A model generated the notes under the pieces. It did no database searches and had not been told where the DNA came from. It saw nothing but the letters and a program-made list of their open reading frames with translations. The translations under genes and the position numbers were made by a program. Source: Acetobacterium sp965140355 (GTDB lineage Bacteria; Bacillota; Clostridia; Eubacteriales; Eubacteriaceae). Taken from it: a stretch of 64,000 bases of DNA. The DNA lies in contig OZ223191.1 in assembly GCA_965140355.1 (NCBI GenBank), forward strand, positions 62,001-126,000, given 5' to 3'. This document shows positions 36,281-45,446 of this stretch, one piece after another; position 1 is the stretch's first letter, and each line of letters starts with the position of its first letter.

Positions 36281-36473
36281 TAAAAGATCCTGAATTTTAC
36301 AGATAAACTTTTTTGTTGCGTTAACGGGCATTAAAGGATGCGTTTTTTTGTTTATTCTTGAATGAAATGATAGCTATGGTAAAATAAAGGACAATGATAA
36401 AGAATAACGCAAATTCGCTAAATGATTTTTGTTATTGATATTAAAAATAAATTAAAATTGATATGGGAGACAT

Positions 36474-37482
36474 ATGATAAAACAAATCTTTAAGCAACCC
36501 GAAATTTACCAATTAAATATTCCGTTACCCAATAACCCGTTAAAAAATTTAAATTGTTACGTGGTCAAAACTGCGGGTGGGAACCTGGTAATAGATACCG
36601 GATTTTAACCAAAGGGAATGTTTTGATGTTTTAGCACAAGGTTTACATGAACTGGCGATTGATATGGATCTAACAACTTTGTTTTTAACTCATTTTCACT
36701 CAGATCATATTGGTTTAGTCGAACGGATTTGTACTGATAAAACCCGAGTTATCATGGGCGAAATTGATTATCAGTATTTCACGAAAATGATGGTTGGTGG
36801 AAACAAACAGGAATTCAAAAAACGATTTTTACTGGAGGGTTTTCCAAGTGATGATTTAAACGCACAAGCGAAAATTAATCCAGCAATTCGGTATGCCCCT
36901 AAAAATGAATTTGATGCGATGCTTTGTAAAGACAAGGAAATATTTTATATTGGCGACTATGCATTTGAGTGTGTTTGGACCCCCGGACATACACCCGGGC
37001 ATACCTGCCTTTATATGAAAAATGAAAAAATCATGTTTTTAGGCGACCATGTATTATTTGACATTACCCCGAACATTACTGCGTGGCCAAATATCAGTGA
37101 TTCCCTCGGTGACTATTTAGAAAGCCTTGATAAAATTGCCGGTTATGATATTAGTTTGGCACTTCCGGCGCATCGCAAAAACGATGCCAATGTTTATGAC
37201 CGGATCAGGCAGCTCAAGCAACATCATGCCGAACGACTTGGTGAAATCATCGCGATCATCGAAAATAAAAGCGGTCAAAATGCTTATGAAATAGCTAGTC
37301 AACTTAAATGGTCGATGCGCGGAAAAAATTGGAGTGAATTTCCCAGTCAGCAAAAATGGTTTGCGGTAGGAGAAATCATGTCGCATCTCGATTATCTCCG
37401 AGAAAGGCAGCAAATTAGCCAGGTTAAGGAAGGTCAAACGATCGGATACCAACGCAATAACAAAAAAAAGGATTGCTTTTGA
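36474..37482 (+). pseudogene. Metallo-beta-lactamase-fold hydrolase with HTH-like tail, frameshifted
   Basis: About 336 residues when joined. The N-terminal frame starts at ATG 36474 after GGGAG and reads NCYVVKTAGGNLVIDTGF before a stop. One extra T in the TTTT run at 36603-36606 explains it: with three, GFNQRECFDVLAQGLHEL leads into the second frame. That frame carries THFHSDHIG (metal motif), WTPGHTPGHTCLY, MFLGDHVLF and a C-terminal winged-helix-like region (about 255-320), as in LACTB2-like bacterial hydrolases. Substrate unknown. The shift is probably a homopolymer error. Confidence 0.85.
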
Positions 37483-37636
37483 AACCTGCTTACCTTCCGT
37501 TTATTTAAACTATTAATAAAGCCAGTTATGAAAAGCGGCTACCCAAAAGAAGGGTGGACGATTAACTGGAAAGAGTGTAGTCAGGAGCGAATTTATTTTC
37601 ATACTACCAGTTGTTTGTATTGCGAGGAACTGGCTA

Positions 37637-37671
37637 AAAAAGACGCCGGAATGGATTGCCGGCGTCTTTTT
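37637..37671. terminator. Bidirectional terminator
   Basis: A 13-bp perfect stem (AAAAAGACGCCGG with CCGGCGTCTTTTT) lies between the convergent hydrolase and larC genes. Confidence 0.94.
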
Positions 37672-37686
37672 CACAGGGGGAAGTTA

Positions 37687-38838
37687 CTATTTTAATTTTT
37701 CCACCATTTCCAGAATTTCCCAAAGCGATTTCCCCGATGTCAACGCCATTTTTTTGACATCTTCATATTCTGGGGTAGTTCGTTTAATCTTTCCATGCTG
37801 CGATATTTTTACGGTTATTTCGCCTAACGGCGTTACGATTTTTTTAAACTGGCGATGCATACAGGTGCGTTCGACCGGATATTTTCGCAATCCGATGGTG
37901 GAAGTTTCTTTTAAAATAATTTCTTCAATTTGCGGAAGTTTCGCTTCTGTACACAAAACTGTCAAATGGATGCCGGGACGGTTTTTTTTCATATAAACGG
38001 GTGTATAAAAAGCATCCAGAGCATCATTTTGAAGTAATAATTCCAACACGTAACCAGCCATTTCACCAGTCATATCATCAACATTGGTTTCCACAACCAT
38101 AGCAAGATTGGATTCGCTACGACGTCCCTGAATAATCCGGAGGGCATTCAGGATGCCGAAATCTTTTTTGCCGAAACCATAACCGGTTTTTTCGGGAATA
38201 AAGCTGGGCGTTGTCGACGAGTAGGTAGCCAGTTCAGCTAGAATGGCCACCCCGGTAGGGGTGGCGGATTCCCCGTCAATGGCTTTGGAATAGATTTCAA
38301 AGTTCGATTCGCAAAGAATCTCGGTGGTTGCCGGGGCGGGGACGGGCAGAAGTCCGTGAGCGCAGCGAACCCAGCCACTGCCGACATTTATTTTAGAACC
38401 GTAAACGATATCCGGTTTTAAAGTATGATAACAAATAGCAGCACCAACAATATCGACAATTGAATCCAAGGCGCCAACTTCGTGAAAATGAACATGGTTA
38501 ACCGACACATTATGAACTTTGGCTTCGGCGACGGCGACCCGCATAAAAATGGCTAAAGCTGTCGCTTTGATATCGGCAGCTAAGGTTGACTTTTCGATAA
38601 TCGCTTTAATATCGTCAAAATGTCGATGGTGATGATGATCGGGGTCTAACCGGACATGACAGCGGGTCCCGGAGATTCCTTTTTTCATGGTAGCTTCAGC
38701 CTCAATGCGAAATCCGCTGAGATTTAATTTTTCCAGCTCAGCTTGAAGATAAGCCGGATCAATACCTAAATCAATAAAGGCCCCCAGAACCATATCACCA
38801 CTAATACCGGAAAAACAATCGAAAAATAAAACCTTCAT
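37687..38838 (-). CDS. larC: Nickel-pincer cofactor nickel-insertion protein LarC
   Basis: A 383-residue LarC. Landmarks are FFDCFSGISGDMVLGA at the N terminus, the His-rich metal stretch DPDHHHHRHFDD (about 66-77), VNHVHFHEVGALDSIVDI (about 113-130), GESATPTGVAIL (about 193-204) and a C-terminal ferredoxin-like part with ETNVDDMTGE. LarC is the CTP-dependent nickel chelatase that inserts Ni into the pyridinium bis-thiocarboxylate nucleotide of lactate racemase and related enzymes. In Lactiplantibacillus it is split by a programmed frameshift; here it is one frame. LarB lies 50 bases upstream. No LarA or LarE is in the window. Confidence 0.95.
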   Translation of the reverse strand: MKVLFFDCFSGISGDMVLGAFIDLGIDPAYLQAELEKLNLSGFRIEAEATMKKGISGTRCHVRLDPDHHHHRHFDDIKAIIEKSTLAADIKATALAIFMRVAVAEAKVHNVSVNHVHFHEVGALDSIVDIVGAAICYHTLKPDIVYGSKINVGSGWVRCAHGLLPVPAPATTEILCESNFEIYSKAIDGESATPTGVAILAELATYSSTTPSFIPEKTGYGFGKKDFGILNALRIIQGRRSESNLAMVVETNVDDMTGEMAGYVLELLLQNDALDAFYTPVYMKKNRPGIHLTVLCTEAKLPQIEEIILKETSTIGLRKYPVERTCMHRQFKKIVTPLGEITVKISQHGKIKRTTPEYEDVKKMALTSGKSLWEILEMVEKLK

Positions 38839-38888
38839 TGAACAAATCTCCTTTTGGGGCTAAGCCCTGATGTAATGTAAACGGATAG

Positions 38889-39638
38889 TTATAATTTATT
38901 AATCTTTGAAGCCATGCAAGCAGCACCAAAACCATTGTCGATATTGACGACCCCAATGCCACTGGCACAGGAAGTCAGCATCCCCAACAGGGCGGAAATT
39001 CCGCCAAAGCTGGCGCCGTATCCGATACTGGTCGGTACGGCCACAATCGGTTTACTGGTAAGGCCGCCAACAACCGAAGCTAAGGCGCCTTCCATACCAG
39101 CAACAACAATGACTACTTTGGCATGATTAATTATATCGACATTGCCCAGCAGCCGATGGATACCGGCAACACCGACATCATAAAGACGTTTCACCTGATT
39201 GCCCATGACCATCGCGGTAATGGCAGCTTCTTCGGCAACCGGAATATCCGAGGTGCCGGCAGTGACAACAAGAATATAGTCTTTGGTTGTTTTATATTCT
39301 TCCCGCTTAACGACAACAGAACGGGCTTCCTCATAATAGATGGCATCAGGTGTAATCGCTTTGATGGTATCAAAAACGTCACGTTCGGCCCGGGAGGCTA
39401 AAATATTTCCGGTCGAGCGTTTCATCATGTTTTCGACAATCCCTTTGATTTGATCGAGCGTTTTTCCCGGACTGTAAATGACTTCGGGATAACCATTTCG
39501 TAATTCACGGTGGTGATCGACCTTGGCATAGGATAAATCTTCGTAAGGCAGTGTTTTTAATAATTCAAGAGCTGTTTTTACATCACAGTCCTGATTTTTT
39601 ACATCTTCTAATAATTTGGTTAATTGATCTACATTCAT
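38889..39638 (-). CDS. larB: Nickel-pincer cofactor biosynthesis protein LarB
   Basis: A 249-residue LarB, the carboxylase/hydrolase that converts nicotinic acid adenine dinucleotide to the biscarboxylic precursor of the nickel-pincer cofactor. Its PurE-like domain (about 120-245) shows VVTAGTSDIPVAEEAA, GVAGIHRLLG, VVAGMEGALASVVGGL and VPTSIGYGASFGG. ATG 39638 follows GGAG; an in-frame start 12 bases upstream lacks spacing. It sits between the AMP-ligase gene and larC, in the same direction and with gaps under 60 bases, so it is probably part of the long minus-strand operon. Confidence 0.95.
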   Translation of the reverse strand: MNVDQLTKLLEDVKNQDCDVKTALELLKTLPYEDLSYAKVDHHRELRNGYPEVIYSPGKTLDQIKGIVENMMKRSTGNILASRAERDVFDTIKAITPDAIYYEEARSVVVKREEYKTTKDYILVVTAGTSDIPVAEEAAITAMVMGNQVKRLYDVGVAGIHRLLGNVDIINHAKVVIVVAGMEGALASVVGGLTSKPIVAVPTSIGYGASFGGISALLGMLTSCASGIGVVNIDNGFGAACMASKINKL

Positions 39639-39675
39639 AATTGTCTCCATGACTGCTGTTAGGTCAGCTAAATAG

Positions 39676-41535
39676 TTAAAGTGTTTGAATATAATGGGTC
39701 ATTTCTTGCAAAGTCAGTTGATTGTGAATCTGATCGGTATTGACTTTGACATCATAAGTTTGTTCCAAGCGATTCAAAAGGTCAATCAAACTGAGGGAAT
39801 CACCGCCAAGATCAAAGATAAAATGGCTTTCCAGGCTAATTAAAGCAGTCGGAATTTTTAGGATTTCAGCCCAGTATTCGGCCATTTCTTGATACGCGCC
39901 ATCAAGGGTGGAAGTGGCGTTGCTGGTGAACGGGATGGCCAGATCATAATGGTTGTAGTCGCCATTTTCCCAGGCTACCGCAAGAGCCAGGCGGTTGATT
40001 TTCCCTGAGGTGGTTTTAGGAATTTCATCGATCATGACACCCCAGGAGATAGGGATCTGCCAGGTGGATGAAATTGCTTGTCCGCCTTTCGTTAAGGTTT
40101 CCGGATCTTTTGAATCACTAAAAAGGATAAGTTTATTTTCCTGAGTGGTGCGATCTCGGCCTTGAACAACAATTAAGTTAGTATTTTCTGATAAACCTTG
40201 TTTAGCTGTTTTTTCCAGGTCCGAGACCAGATAGTTTTCGCCATTGACAATAATAATATCTTTATAGCGTCCAAAAACATTTAACCATCCTTTCCGGAAA
40301 AACCCCAGATCGCCAGTGTTAAACCAGCCGTTTTCGTCCACTCCGGATGGTTCGTGGGAATCTTTCGAATAGTAACCGCTCATTACATTGGAACCGCGAA
40401 TATGAATCAGGCCAAGATATTCCGGGTCTAGAATCTGGTCATCAAGATCTTTGATAACGACCTCGTTACATTCATCTAAAATACCCACCGACATCCGTCC
40501 AATGGTATCATCGTCGGGATCACAAAAGAACAGTTTATTACCAATGGCGATCCCGTTGCCGAGAAAATAGTCCATCTGAAAAGAGCGGCCATAGGGAGTA
40601 TAAGCAACCCCCATGGTTGTTTCACTAAGCCCGTAGGCGGGTTTTAAGGTATCCTTTGCCCAGCCCATCGGTGCTGCTTGAGATTCAAAGGAAGTTAACG
40701 AAAGGGGATTAACATCTTCACCGCCACAAAAACAAATATAAACGGTGCTCAGATCCACGTCACGGTTTGGTTTGAGACCAACCTTAAGGAGCAGTTCGAT
40801 GCCAAACAACGCGGCTCCGGTGACAGTGGCCGAAAATTGTGAGAGCTTTTCCAGCCAGGCGTTGGGATGTTTAATAAACTGGAGCGGGCTCATTAAATAC
40901 TGTGGGAAGTTATTGACGATGGGAACCAGATGATAACCGACAAAACCAAAACAGTGGGAGAGCGGCAACCAACTCAAATAACGTTCGGCAACGTTTTTTC
41001 GCACGATGATGCTGCTGGCAAGGCCGCCTTCCAAAAGGTTGCTGACAGTCAGAATAGCCCCCTTTGGAGCGGCGCATGTGCCAGAAGTAAATTGGATCAT
41101 CCCCGGATCGGAATCGTCACTTTTACAGATGACTCCCGGGGTGAAGTCGGTTAACGCCCGGTACATCAGCAGCCTGTTTTCGAAGAGGCTTGTAACCCCT
41201 TCCAGATCACTGATGATGACCGGATTATCGAGGACTTCCAGCACGCTTTGTAAGTAAGCCCGGGATTTGTCATCCTGGGCAAGGGGGAGGATCGTAGGTA
41301 CCATCCCACCCAGGATACCCGCCCAAAAACAAGTAATCTGGGCTTGAAGGCTGTTAAGTTGTAAAACCAAAAGATTTCTTTTTTCCAGTCCGTGCGATTG
41401 TAATCCCCCAAGAACCTTCATGGCATTTTTATAAAGAGTAGCATAGGTCTGGGTAAATTCCTGACCGTCAGCTTCCCAATATGTGATAGTAACAGCGCTG
41501 TTTTTTAGTTTACAAAACGAATCTTGAATATTCAT
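39676..41535 (-). CDS. Acyl-AMP ligase fused to a phosphopantetheine carrier domain
   Basis: A 619-residue ANL-superfamily protein resembling fatty acyl-AMP ligases and stand-alone NRPS modules. It has the ATP-binding FTSGTCAAPKGA (about 150-161), YGLSETTMG, GWFNTGDLG, GRYKDIIIVNGENY and the catalytic lysine in PKTTSGKINR (about 500-510). A C-terminal carrier domain (about 540-619) holds Ser580 in FDLGGDSLSL. It should activate an acyl group as the AMP ester and load its own carrier domain. The substrate cannot be read off. ATG 41535 with AGGAGG five bases upstream is preferred over an adjacent GTG. It stands between an SDR and LarB. Confidence 0.85.
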   Translation of the reverse strand: MNIQDSFCKLKNSAVTITYWEADGQEFTQTYATLYKNAMKVLGGLQSHGLEKRNLLVLQLNSLQAQITCFWAGILGGMVPTILPLAQDDKSRAYLQSVLEVLDNPVIISDLEGVTSLFENRLLMYRALTDFTPGVICKSDDSDPGMIQFTSGTCAAPKGAILTVSNLLEGGLASSIIVRKNVAERYLSWLPLSHCFGFVGYHLVPIVNNFPQYLMSPLQFIKHPNAWLEKLSQFSATVTGAALFGIELLLKVGLKPNRDVDLSTVYICFCGGEDVNPLSLTSFESQAAPMGWAKDTLKPAYGLSETTMGVAYTPYGRSFQMDYFLGNGIAIGNKLFFCDPDDDTIGRMSVGILDECNEVVIKDLDDQILDPEYLGLIHIRGSNVMSGYYSKDSHEPSGVDENGWFNTGDLGFFRKGWLNVFGRYKDIIIVNGENYLVSDLEKTAKQGLSENTNLIVVQGRDRTTQENKLILFSDSKDPETLTKGGQAISSTWQIPISWGVMIDEIPKTTSGKINRLALAVAWENGDYNHYDLAIPFTSNATSTLDGAYQEMAEYWAEILKIPTALISLESHFIFDLGGDSLSLIDLLNRLEQTYDVKVNTDQIHNQLTLQEMTHYIQTL

Positions 41536-41561
41536 TGGCACCTCCTCAAAAATATTAATTT

Positions 41562-42305
41562 TTAAATCATCGTATAACCACCATCAATGGCAATCGTTTG
41601 GCCAATGATATAGTCGCTTCCTGATGAGCAAAGAAATGAGATAATCCCGAAGAGGTCTTCTTCTTTACCTAATCGTCCGGCAGGGGTGTTTTTGATATGT
41701 TCGGTGAGGGCATATTTGGGAAAGTTTGATTTAGCCATGTCGGTTTCAATAACCCCGGGGGCAATAGCGTTAACTTGGATGTTGAGGCGCGCAGCTTCTC
41801 GGGCCAGCGCTTTGGTAAAAGCAATAACGCCGCCTTTGGCGGCAGAGTAATGGGTGAAGCCGAAGCCACCAACACGCCCGGCGATTGAGGCGACATTAAT
41901 AATTTTTCCGCGTTTTTGTTTTTCAAGAACGCGATAAACCGCATGTGTGGCAATAAAGGTACCCGTTAAATCAATATCAATGACCGATTTCCAGTCGGCC
42001 AAGGTCATGGAACTGAAGGTTTTAACCGGGAAAATTCCGGCGTTGTTAATCAGAACGTCGATTTTGCCATAGGTTTCGATGACCTGATCAACCATGTTAA
42101 GCGCATCTTCTTCTGAAGAAATATCACACCGAACGGCGAGACACTTTGTTGGTAATTTGGCAGCGGCGGCTTTGGCTGTTTCGATGTTGCGACCGATGAT
42201 GACGATATTGGCACCTTCATTGCTGAGATATTCGGCAAAGGAATAACCGATACCACGAGAGGAGCCGGTGATGATAATTACCTTATCTTGATGGATTCCT
42301 GCCAT
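41562..42305 (-). CDS. Short-chain dehydrogenase/reductase (FabG-like)
   Basis: A 247-residue classical SDR: NAD(P)-binding TGSSRGIG (about 13-20), NNAG, and the active-site YSAAK with an upstream serine in the NVASIAGR strand, ending ...GQTIAIDGGY. FabG-type enzymes reduce 3-ketoacyl groups, often on carrier proteins. ATG 42305 is preferred (GAGGG upstream) and lies four bases after the lipoyl-protein stop; the longer frame would overlap that gene. Its place among an acyl-AMP ligase/carrier and a lipoyl domain suggests it works on a tethered substrate. Confidence 0.92.
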   Translation of the reverse strand: MAGIHQDKVIIITGSSRGIGYSFAEYLSNEGANIVIIGRNIETAKAAAAKLPTKCLAVRCDISSEEDALNMVDQVIETYGKIDVLINNAGIFPVKTFSSMTLADWKSVIDIDLTGTFIATHAVYRVLEKQKRGKIINVASIAGRVGGFGFTHYSAAKGGVIAFTKALAREAARLNIQVNAIAPGVIETDMAKSNFPKYALTEHIKNTPAGRLGKEEDLFGIISFLCSSGSDYIIGQTIAIDGGYTMI

Positions 42306-42309
42306 GCCG

Positions 42310-42546
42310 TTAGCCCTCGATTTCGCCGATGATTTGACCAACTAAAACGCGGTCGCCTTCAGCGGAAAGGTGCGCCGAAAGTATACCATCGGCGGGAGCT
42401 TCGATATAAATTGAAATTTTGTCAGTCGCGGCTTCAGCGATGTTGTCTCCTTTTTTAACAGTGCTTCCAAGTGCGACTAGCCATTGTCTTAAATTGATTT
42501 CTTCAGCGCCTTCAGCAAATTCTGGGATAACAATTTCATATTTCAT
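42310..42546 (-). CDS. Stand-alone lipoyl/biotinyl carrier domain protein
   Basis: A 78-residue protein that is only a lipoyl domain. It starts YEIVIPEF, and the attachment lysine is Lys43 in ATDKISIYIEAPADG, the usual two-strand hairpin position; QIIGEIEG ends it. The sequence around the lysine is the lipoyl (DK) rather than the biotin (MKM) type. Normally this domain is part of a dehydrogenase E2 subunit or of GcvH. Here it is free and next to a LipB-like ligase, so it is probably a dedicated swinging arm for this cluster. Confidence 0.9.
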   Translation of the reverse strand: MKYEIVIPEFAEGAEEINLRQWLVALGSTVKKGDNIAEAATDKISIYIEAPADGILSAHLSAEGDRVLVGQIIGEIEG

Positions 42547-42606
42547 TTTATTTCTCCTTAAATTTAAGATCGGTTAGGTAGTAACAGCGACAATTAATTG
42601 GTCATT

Positions 42607-43302
42607 TTACGGGCGGTCCATTTCGGCAATAGAGCTTTGTCGGCTATGGGTTCCAAACATGTCATTAAAAGCGAGAATGAACTGATCGCGAAGGTCCGAC
42701 AAAGCTATGGCCGGACAGCCACAGGCGACCATCGAGGTGACGCCTTTATCGTCAATGCCGCAGGGAATAATGGTTTTAAAATGCTGCAGGTTGGGGTTGA
42801 CATTGATCGCAATGCCATGAAGGGTCACGCCATGAGAGACGGCAATCCCCAGAGCTGCAATTTTTTTATCTTCACCACTACGGGGTTCGACCACCCAGAC
42901 CCCGCTTTGCCCTTTGCTGCGAGTTCCTTTTATATGGTAGTGCGCCAATAGATTAATGACTACTTGTTCAAGGCAACGGACGTACTGGTGAGCACCTTTA
43001 ACATAGTGGTCAAAATGTAGAATCGGGGAAGTGATCAATTGCCCGTTACCGTGATACGAAATATCGCCACCGCGGCTAACCGTGGTTAACGCGATTCCCA
43101 TTAAATTAAGATCGTCGGGGGTGCAAAGCAGGTTTTTTTCGTGAGTCCCGCGGCCCAAAGTAACAATGGGATAGTTTTCTTGAAAGAGTAGTGTATCCGG
43201 CCAAGATTGGTCCACACATTTTGCATGGATTTTTTCCTGAATAGCAAAGGCTTCCGAATATGAGATTAGTCCCAGATCAATCCAATTGAGGGATTTTTTC
43301 AT
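42607..43302 (-). CDS. LipB-like octanoyl/lipoyl transferase
   Basis: A 231-residue LipB-family protein, with RGTHEKNLL (about 51-59), RGGDISYHGNGQ (77-88), the lysine in KKIAALGIAV (146-155) and the catalytic cysteine Cys181 in IIPCGID. LipB moves octanoate from acyl carrier protein to a lipoyl-domain lysine. The neighbouring 78-residue lipoyl protein is the obvious substrate. Its start overlaps the stop of the sigma-54 activator gene by one base (TAATG), which implies translational coupling. It may be general LipB or a cluster-specific one; no lipoate synthase gene is seen here. Confidence 0.9.
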   Translation of the reverse strand: MKKSLNWIDLGLISYSEAFAIQEKIHAKCVDQSWPDTLLFQENYPIVTLGRGTHEKNLLCTPDDLNLMGIALTTVSRGGDISYHGNGQLITSPILHFDHYVKGAHQYVRCLEQVVINLLAHYHIKGTRSKGQSGVWVVEPRSGEDKKIAALGIAVSHGVTLHGIAINVNPNLQHFKTIIPCGIDDKGVTSMVACGCPAIALSDLRDQFILAFNDMFGTHSRQSSIAEMDRP

Positions 43303-45305
43303 TAGTAATCCTCCAGATGATATTGCTTGATTTTGCGATAAAGGGTGCTTCGGGAAATACCCAGGTAAGTGGCCGCTTTTTTACGTTCGCTAAAAAGCAG
43401 CAGTGCTTTTTTTATGGTGATTAACTCGAGATCTTTTAAATCGCCATTGGGGGCTTTCTCGGTCAGGTTCATGTGTGGTTTTCGCTGGGGCAGAGAGAGC
43501 TCTTTTGGTGTCATTTCGGCATTGATATTGGGCAGATAATTTGAAATAAAATAATCATCAATCCGATTTGTTTCAGTAAAATTTACGGCTTGTTCGATGG
43601 CATTCTTGAATTGTCTGATATTGCCGGGCCACTCATATTCCTGCATGGTTGCAATTGTTGAGGGGTGTAGCGCTTCGATATATTTGCCGCAGGAATGGGT
43701 AATCTCATTCAAAAAAAAGTCGGCCAGGATAGGAATATCTTTTTTTCGTTTGCGAAGGGGTGGGATATTGATTTGTAAAACATTGAGTCGATAATAAAGA
43801 TCTTGTCGAAATCGACCGTTTTTTACTTCTTCGGCCAAATTTTTATTCGTCGCGGCGATCACCCGGACTTCAATGGGAATATCTTTGTCACCGCCAATCC
43901 GTTGAATGTAGCGTTCCTGTAACACCCGAAGCAAAATGGTTTGCGTATTAATGGGCATTTCTCCGATTTCATCGAGGAAAATAGTACCGCCTTTGGCTAA
44001 TTCAAATTTCCCGATTTTGCCGTGTTTACTGGCCCCGGTAAATGATCCTTCTTCATAACCAAAAAGGACACTTTCAATCAGGTTTTCGGGAATTCCGGCA
44101 CAATTAATGGCAATAAATGGTTGATCGGACTGTCGGGCATTATGAATAGCCTGAGCAAACATTTCTTTGCCGGTACCGCTTTCGCCTTGAAGTAAAACGG
44201 TGGCACTTCCTTTAGCGGCAATCTGAGAAAGATGAACCGACCGTAACAGTTCGGAACTTTCTCCGATGATATCGTCAAAAGTAAAACGGGTCCCCTTACG
44301 TTTGTGTTTTTGCGCAGTCGGCTTAGTTTGGTCCATGTCCTTTAGGGTGGCAACGGCGCCAGCGATCGTTCCGTTATCATGAAGGATCAGTTTGCTGTTG
44401 ACTAAACAATTTATTTTTTTGCTTTTGGTGATAATGTGTTTATCTTTTTCTTCAAAAGCCGATGGAACCTGGCCATTGTGATCAAGAATGGTTTCACCAT
44501 CCATAATTTCCAAAATATTTTTGCCATAAGATTCAAAGGTGGTCGTTTTTAATATCTTCGCGCCTTGCGAATTGATACCAATTATTTTACCTTTAACATC
44601 AACGGCAACAACGCCATCAGTCATAGAATCGATAAGGGTGCTCAAATAATGATTGGTTAAATCAACCTGACGATTGGATGCGACCACACATAATTGGCGG
44701 GAAATCGCTTTGGTGGCAGCAACCACCATTCCTAAGGTATGCGGATATGCCAGTTCTTTAGGGCCGGCCATATCAAGGATTCCTAACAGTTTACCGGTTT
44801 CATCCAAGATCGGGGCAGCCGAACAGGTTAAATCATGATAACATTCAAAATAATGTTCGGGACCAATTACCTGAATCGGTTGAAGCAAATCGATGGCCAG
44901 GCCAGTGGCATTCGTACCAGCCATATGTTCATTCCAGATACTGCCACGGACCAGATTTTTGGTAAAGGCGGCTTCCAGAATGGAATGATCGCAAATGAGT
45001 TCCAGAATGACGCCGTTTGGGTCGGTAAGGGTTGTAGAGTAACCGGATTCATTGACAAACTCTTGTAATTCAACCATAAAAGGGATGCTGACATCGAGCA
45101 GAATTTTGTTTTGCTCCAGACGTTTTCTGAAATTTTCTTCATTAACAGTGGGAGTTCGGTTTAAGGTATGGGGATTAAGTTGGGCTTTTCGACACCGCAG
45201 CCAGGAGTCAAGGATAGGTTTGCGAACATGATCGCCAATAATTCCCGAAACGACAAAATCGGTCCATGTTTTTTTCATTAAATTAAAGTCTGGAGAAATT
45301 TTCAC
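43302..45305 (-). CDS. AcoR-type sigma-54-dependent activator
   Basis: A 667-residue enhancer-binding protein. A GAF-like sensor region (about 75-200) and a PAS domain (about 215-325) come first. The AAA+ domain (about 340-570) has Walker A GESGTGKE at 374-381, GSFTGA at 420-425 (sigma-54 contact loop, usually GAFTGA) and Walker B TIFLDEIGEM. A Fis-type HTH (AATYLGISRSTLYRKIKQY) ends it. This is the AcoR/DhaR layout, responding to small metabolites. The GTG start has AGGAG upstream. It heads the lipB-lipoyl-SDR-ligase-larBC gene run and probably acts at the sigma-54 promoter found before the DUF362 gene. Confidence 0.93.
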   Translation of the reverse strand: MKISPDFNLMKKTWTDFVVSGIIGDHVRKPILDSWLRCRKAQLNPHTLNRTPTVNEENFRKRLEQNKILLDVSIPFMVELQEFVNESGYSTTLTDPNGVILELICDHSILEAAFTKNLVRGSIWNEHMAGTNATGLAIDLLQPIQVIGPEHYFECYHDLTCSAAPILDETGKLLGILDMAGPKELAYPHTLGMVVAATKAISRQLCVVASNRQVDLTNHYLSTLIDSMTDGVVAVDVKGKIIGINSQGAKILKTTTFESYGKNILEIMDGETILDHNGQVPSAFEEKDKHIITKSKKINCLVNSKLILHDNGTIAGAVATLKDMDQTKPTAQKHKRKGTRFTFDDIIGESSELLRSVHLSQIAAKGSATVLLQGESGTGKEMFAQAIHNARQSDQPFIAINCAGIPENLIESVLFGYEEGSFTGASKHGKIGKFELAKGGTIFLDEIGEMPINTQTILLRVLQERYIQRIGGDKDIPIEVRVIAATNKNLAEEVKNGRFRQDLYYRLNVLQINIPPLRKRKKDIPILADFFLNEITHSCGKYIEALHPSTIATMQEYEWPGNIRQFKNAIEQAVNFTETNRIDDYFISNYLPNINAEMTPKELSLPQRKPHMNLTEKAPNGDLKDLELITIKKALLLFSERKKAATYLGISRSTLYRKIKQYHLEDY

Positions 45306-45406
45306 AGCGTTTGCACTCCTTTGGAATATCGGTTTGATATTTTGAGTATCGCAATGGTCACTAGCGTTTTTTTGTTTAAGAAGGTGATGACTGCCACTTA
45401 AATGAT

Positions 45407-45435
45407 GGTATCAGGGGGATTAATCCCCTGATACC
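45407..45435 (-). terminator. Hairpin after the DUF362 gene
   Basis: GGTATCAGGGG (45407-45417) pairs with CCCCTGATACC (45425-45435), ten bases beyond the DUF362 stop on the minus strand. No T run follows, so it may attenuate or protect the transcript rather than end it fully. Confidence 0.6.
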
Positions 45436-45446
45436 GGATAGAACAG

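Noticed and set aside
37687..38838. Programmed frameshift in larC
   Set aside because: Known from Lactiplantibacillus, but here the whole protein is encoded in one frame of normal length.
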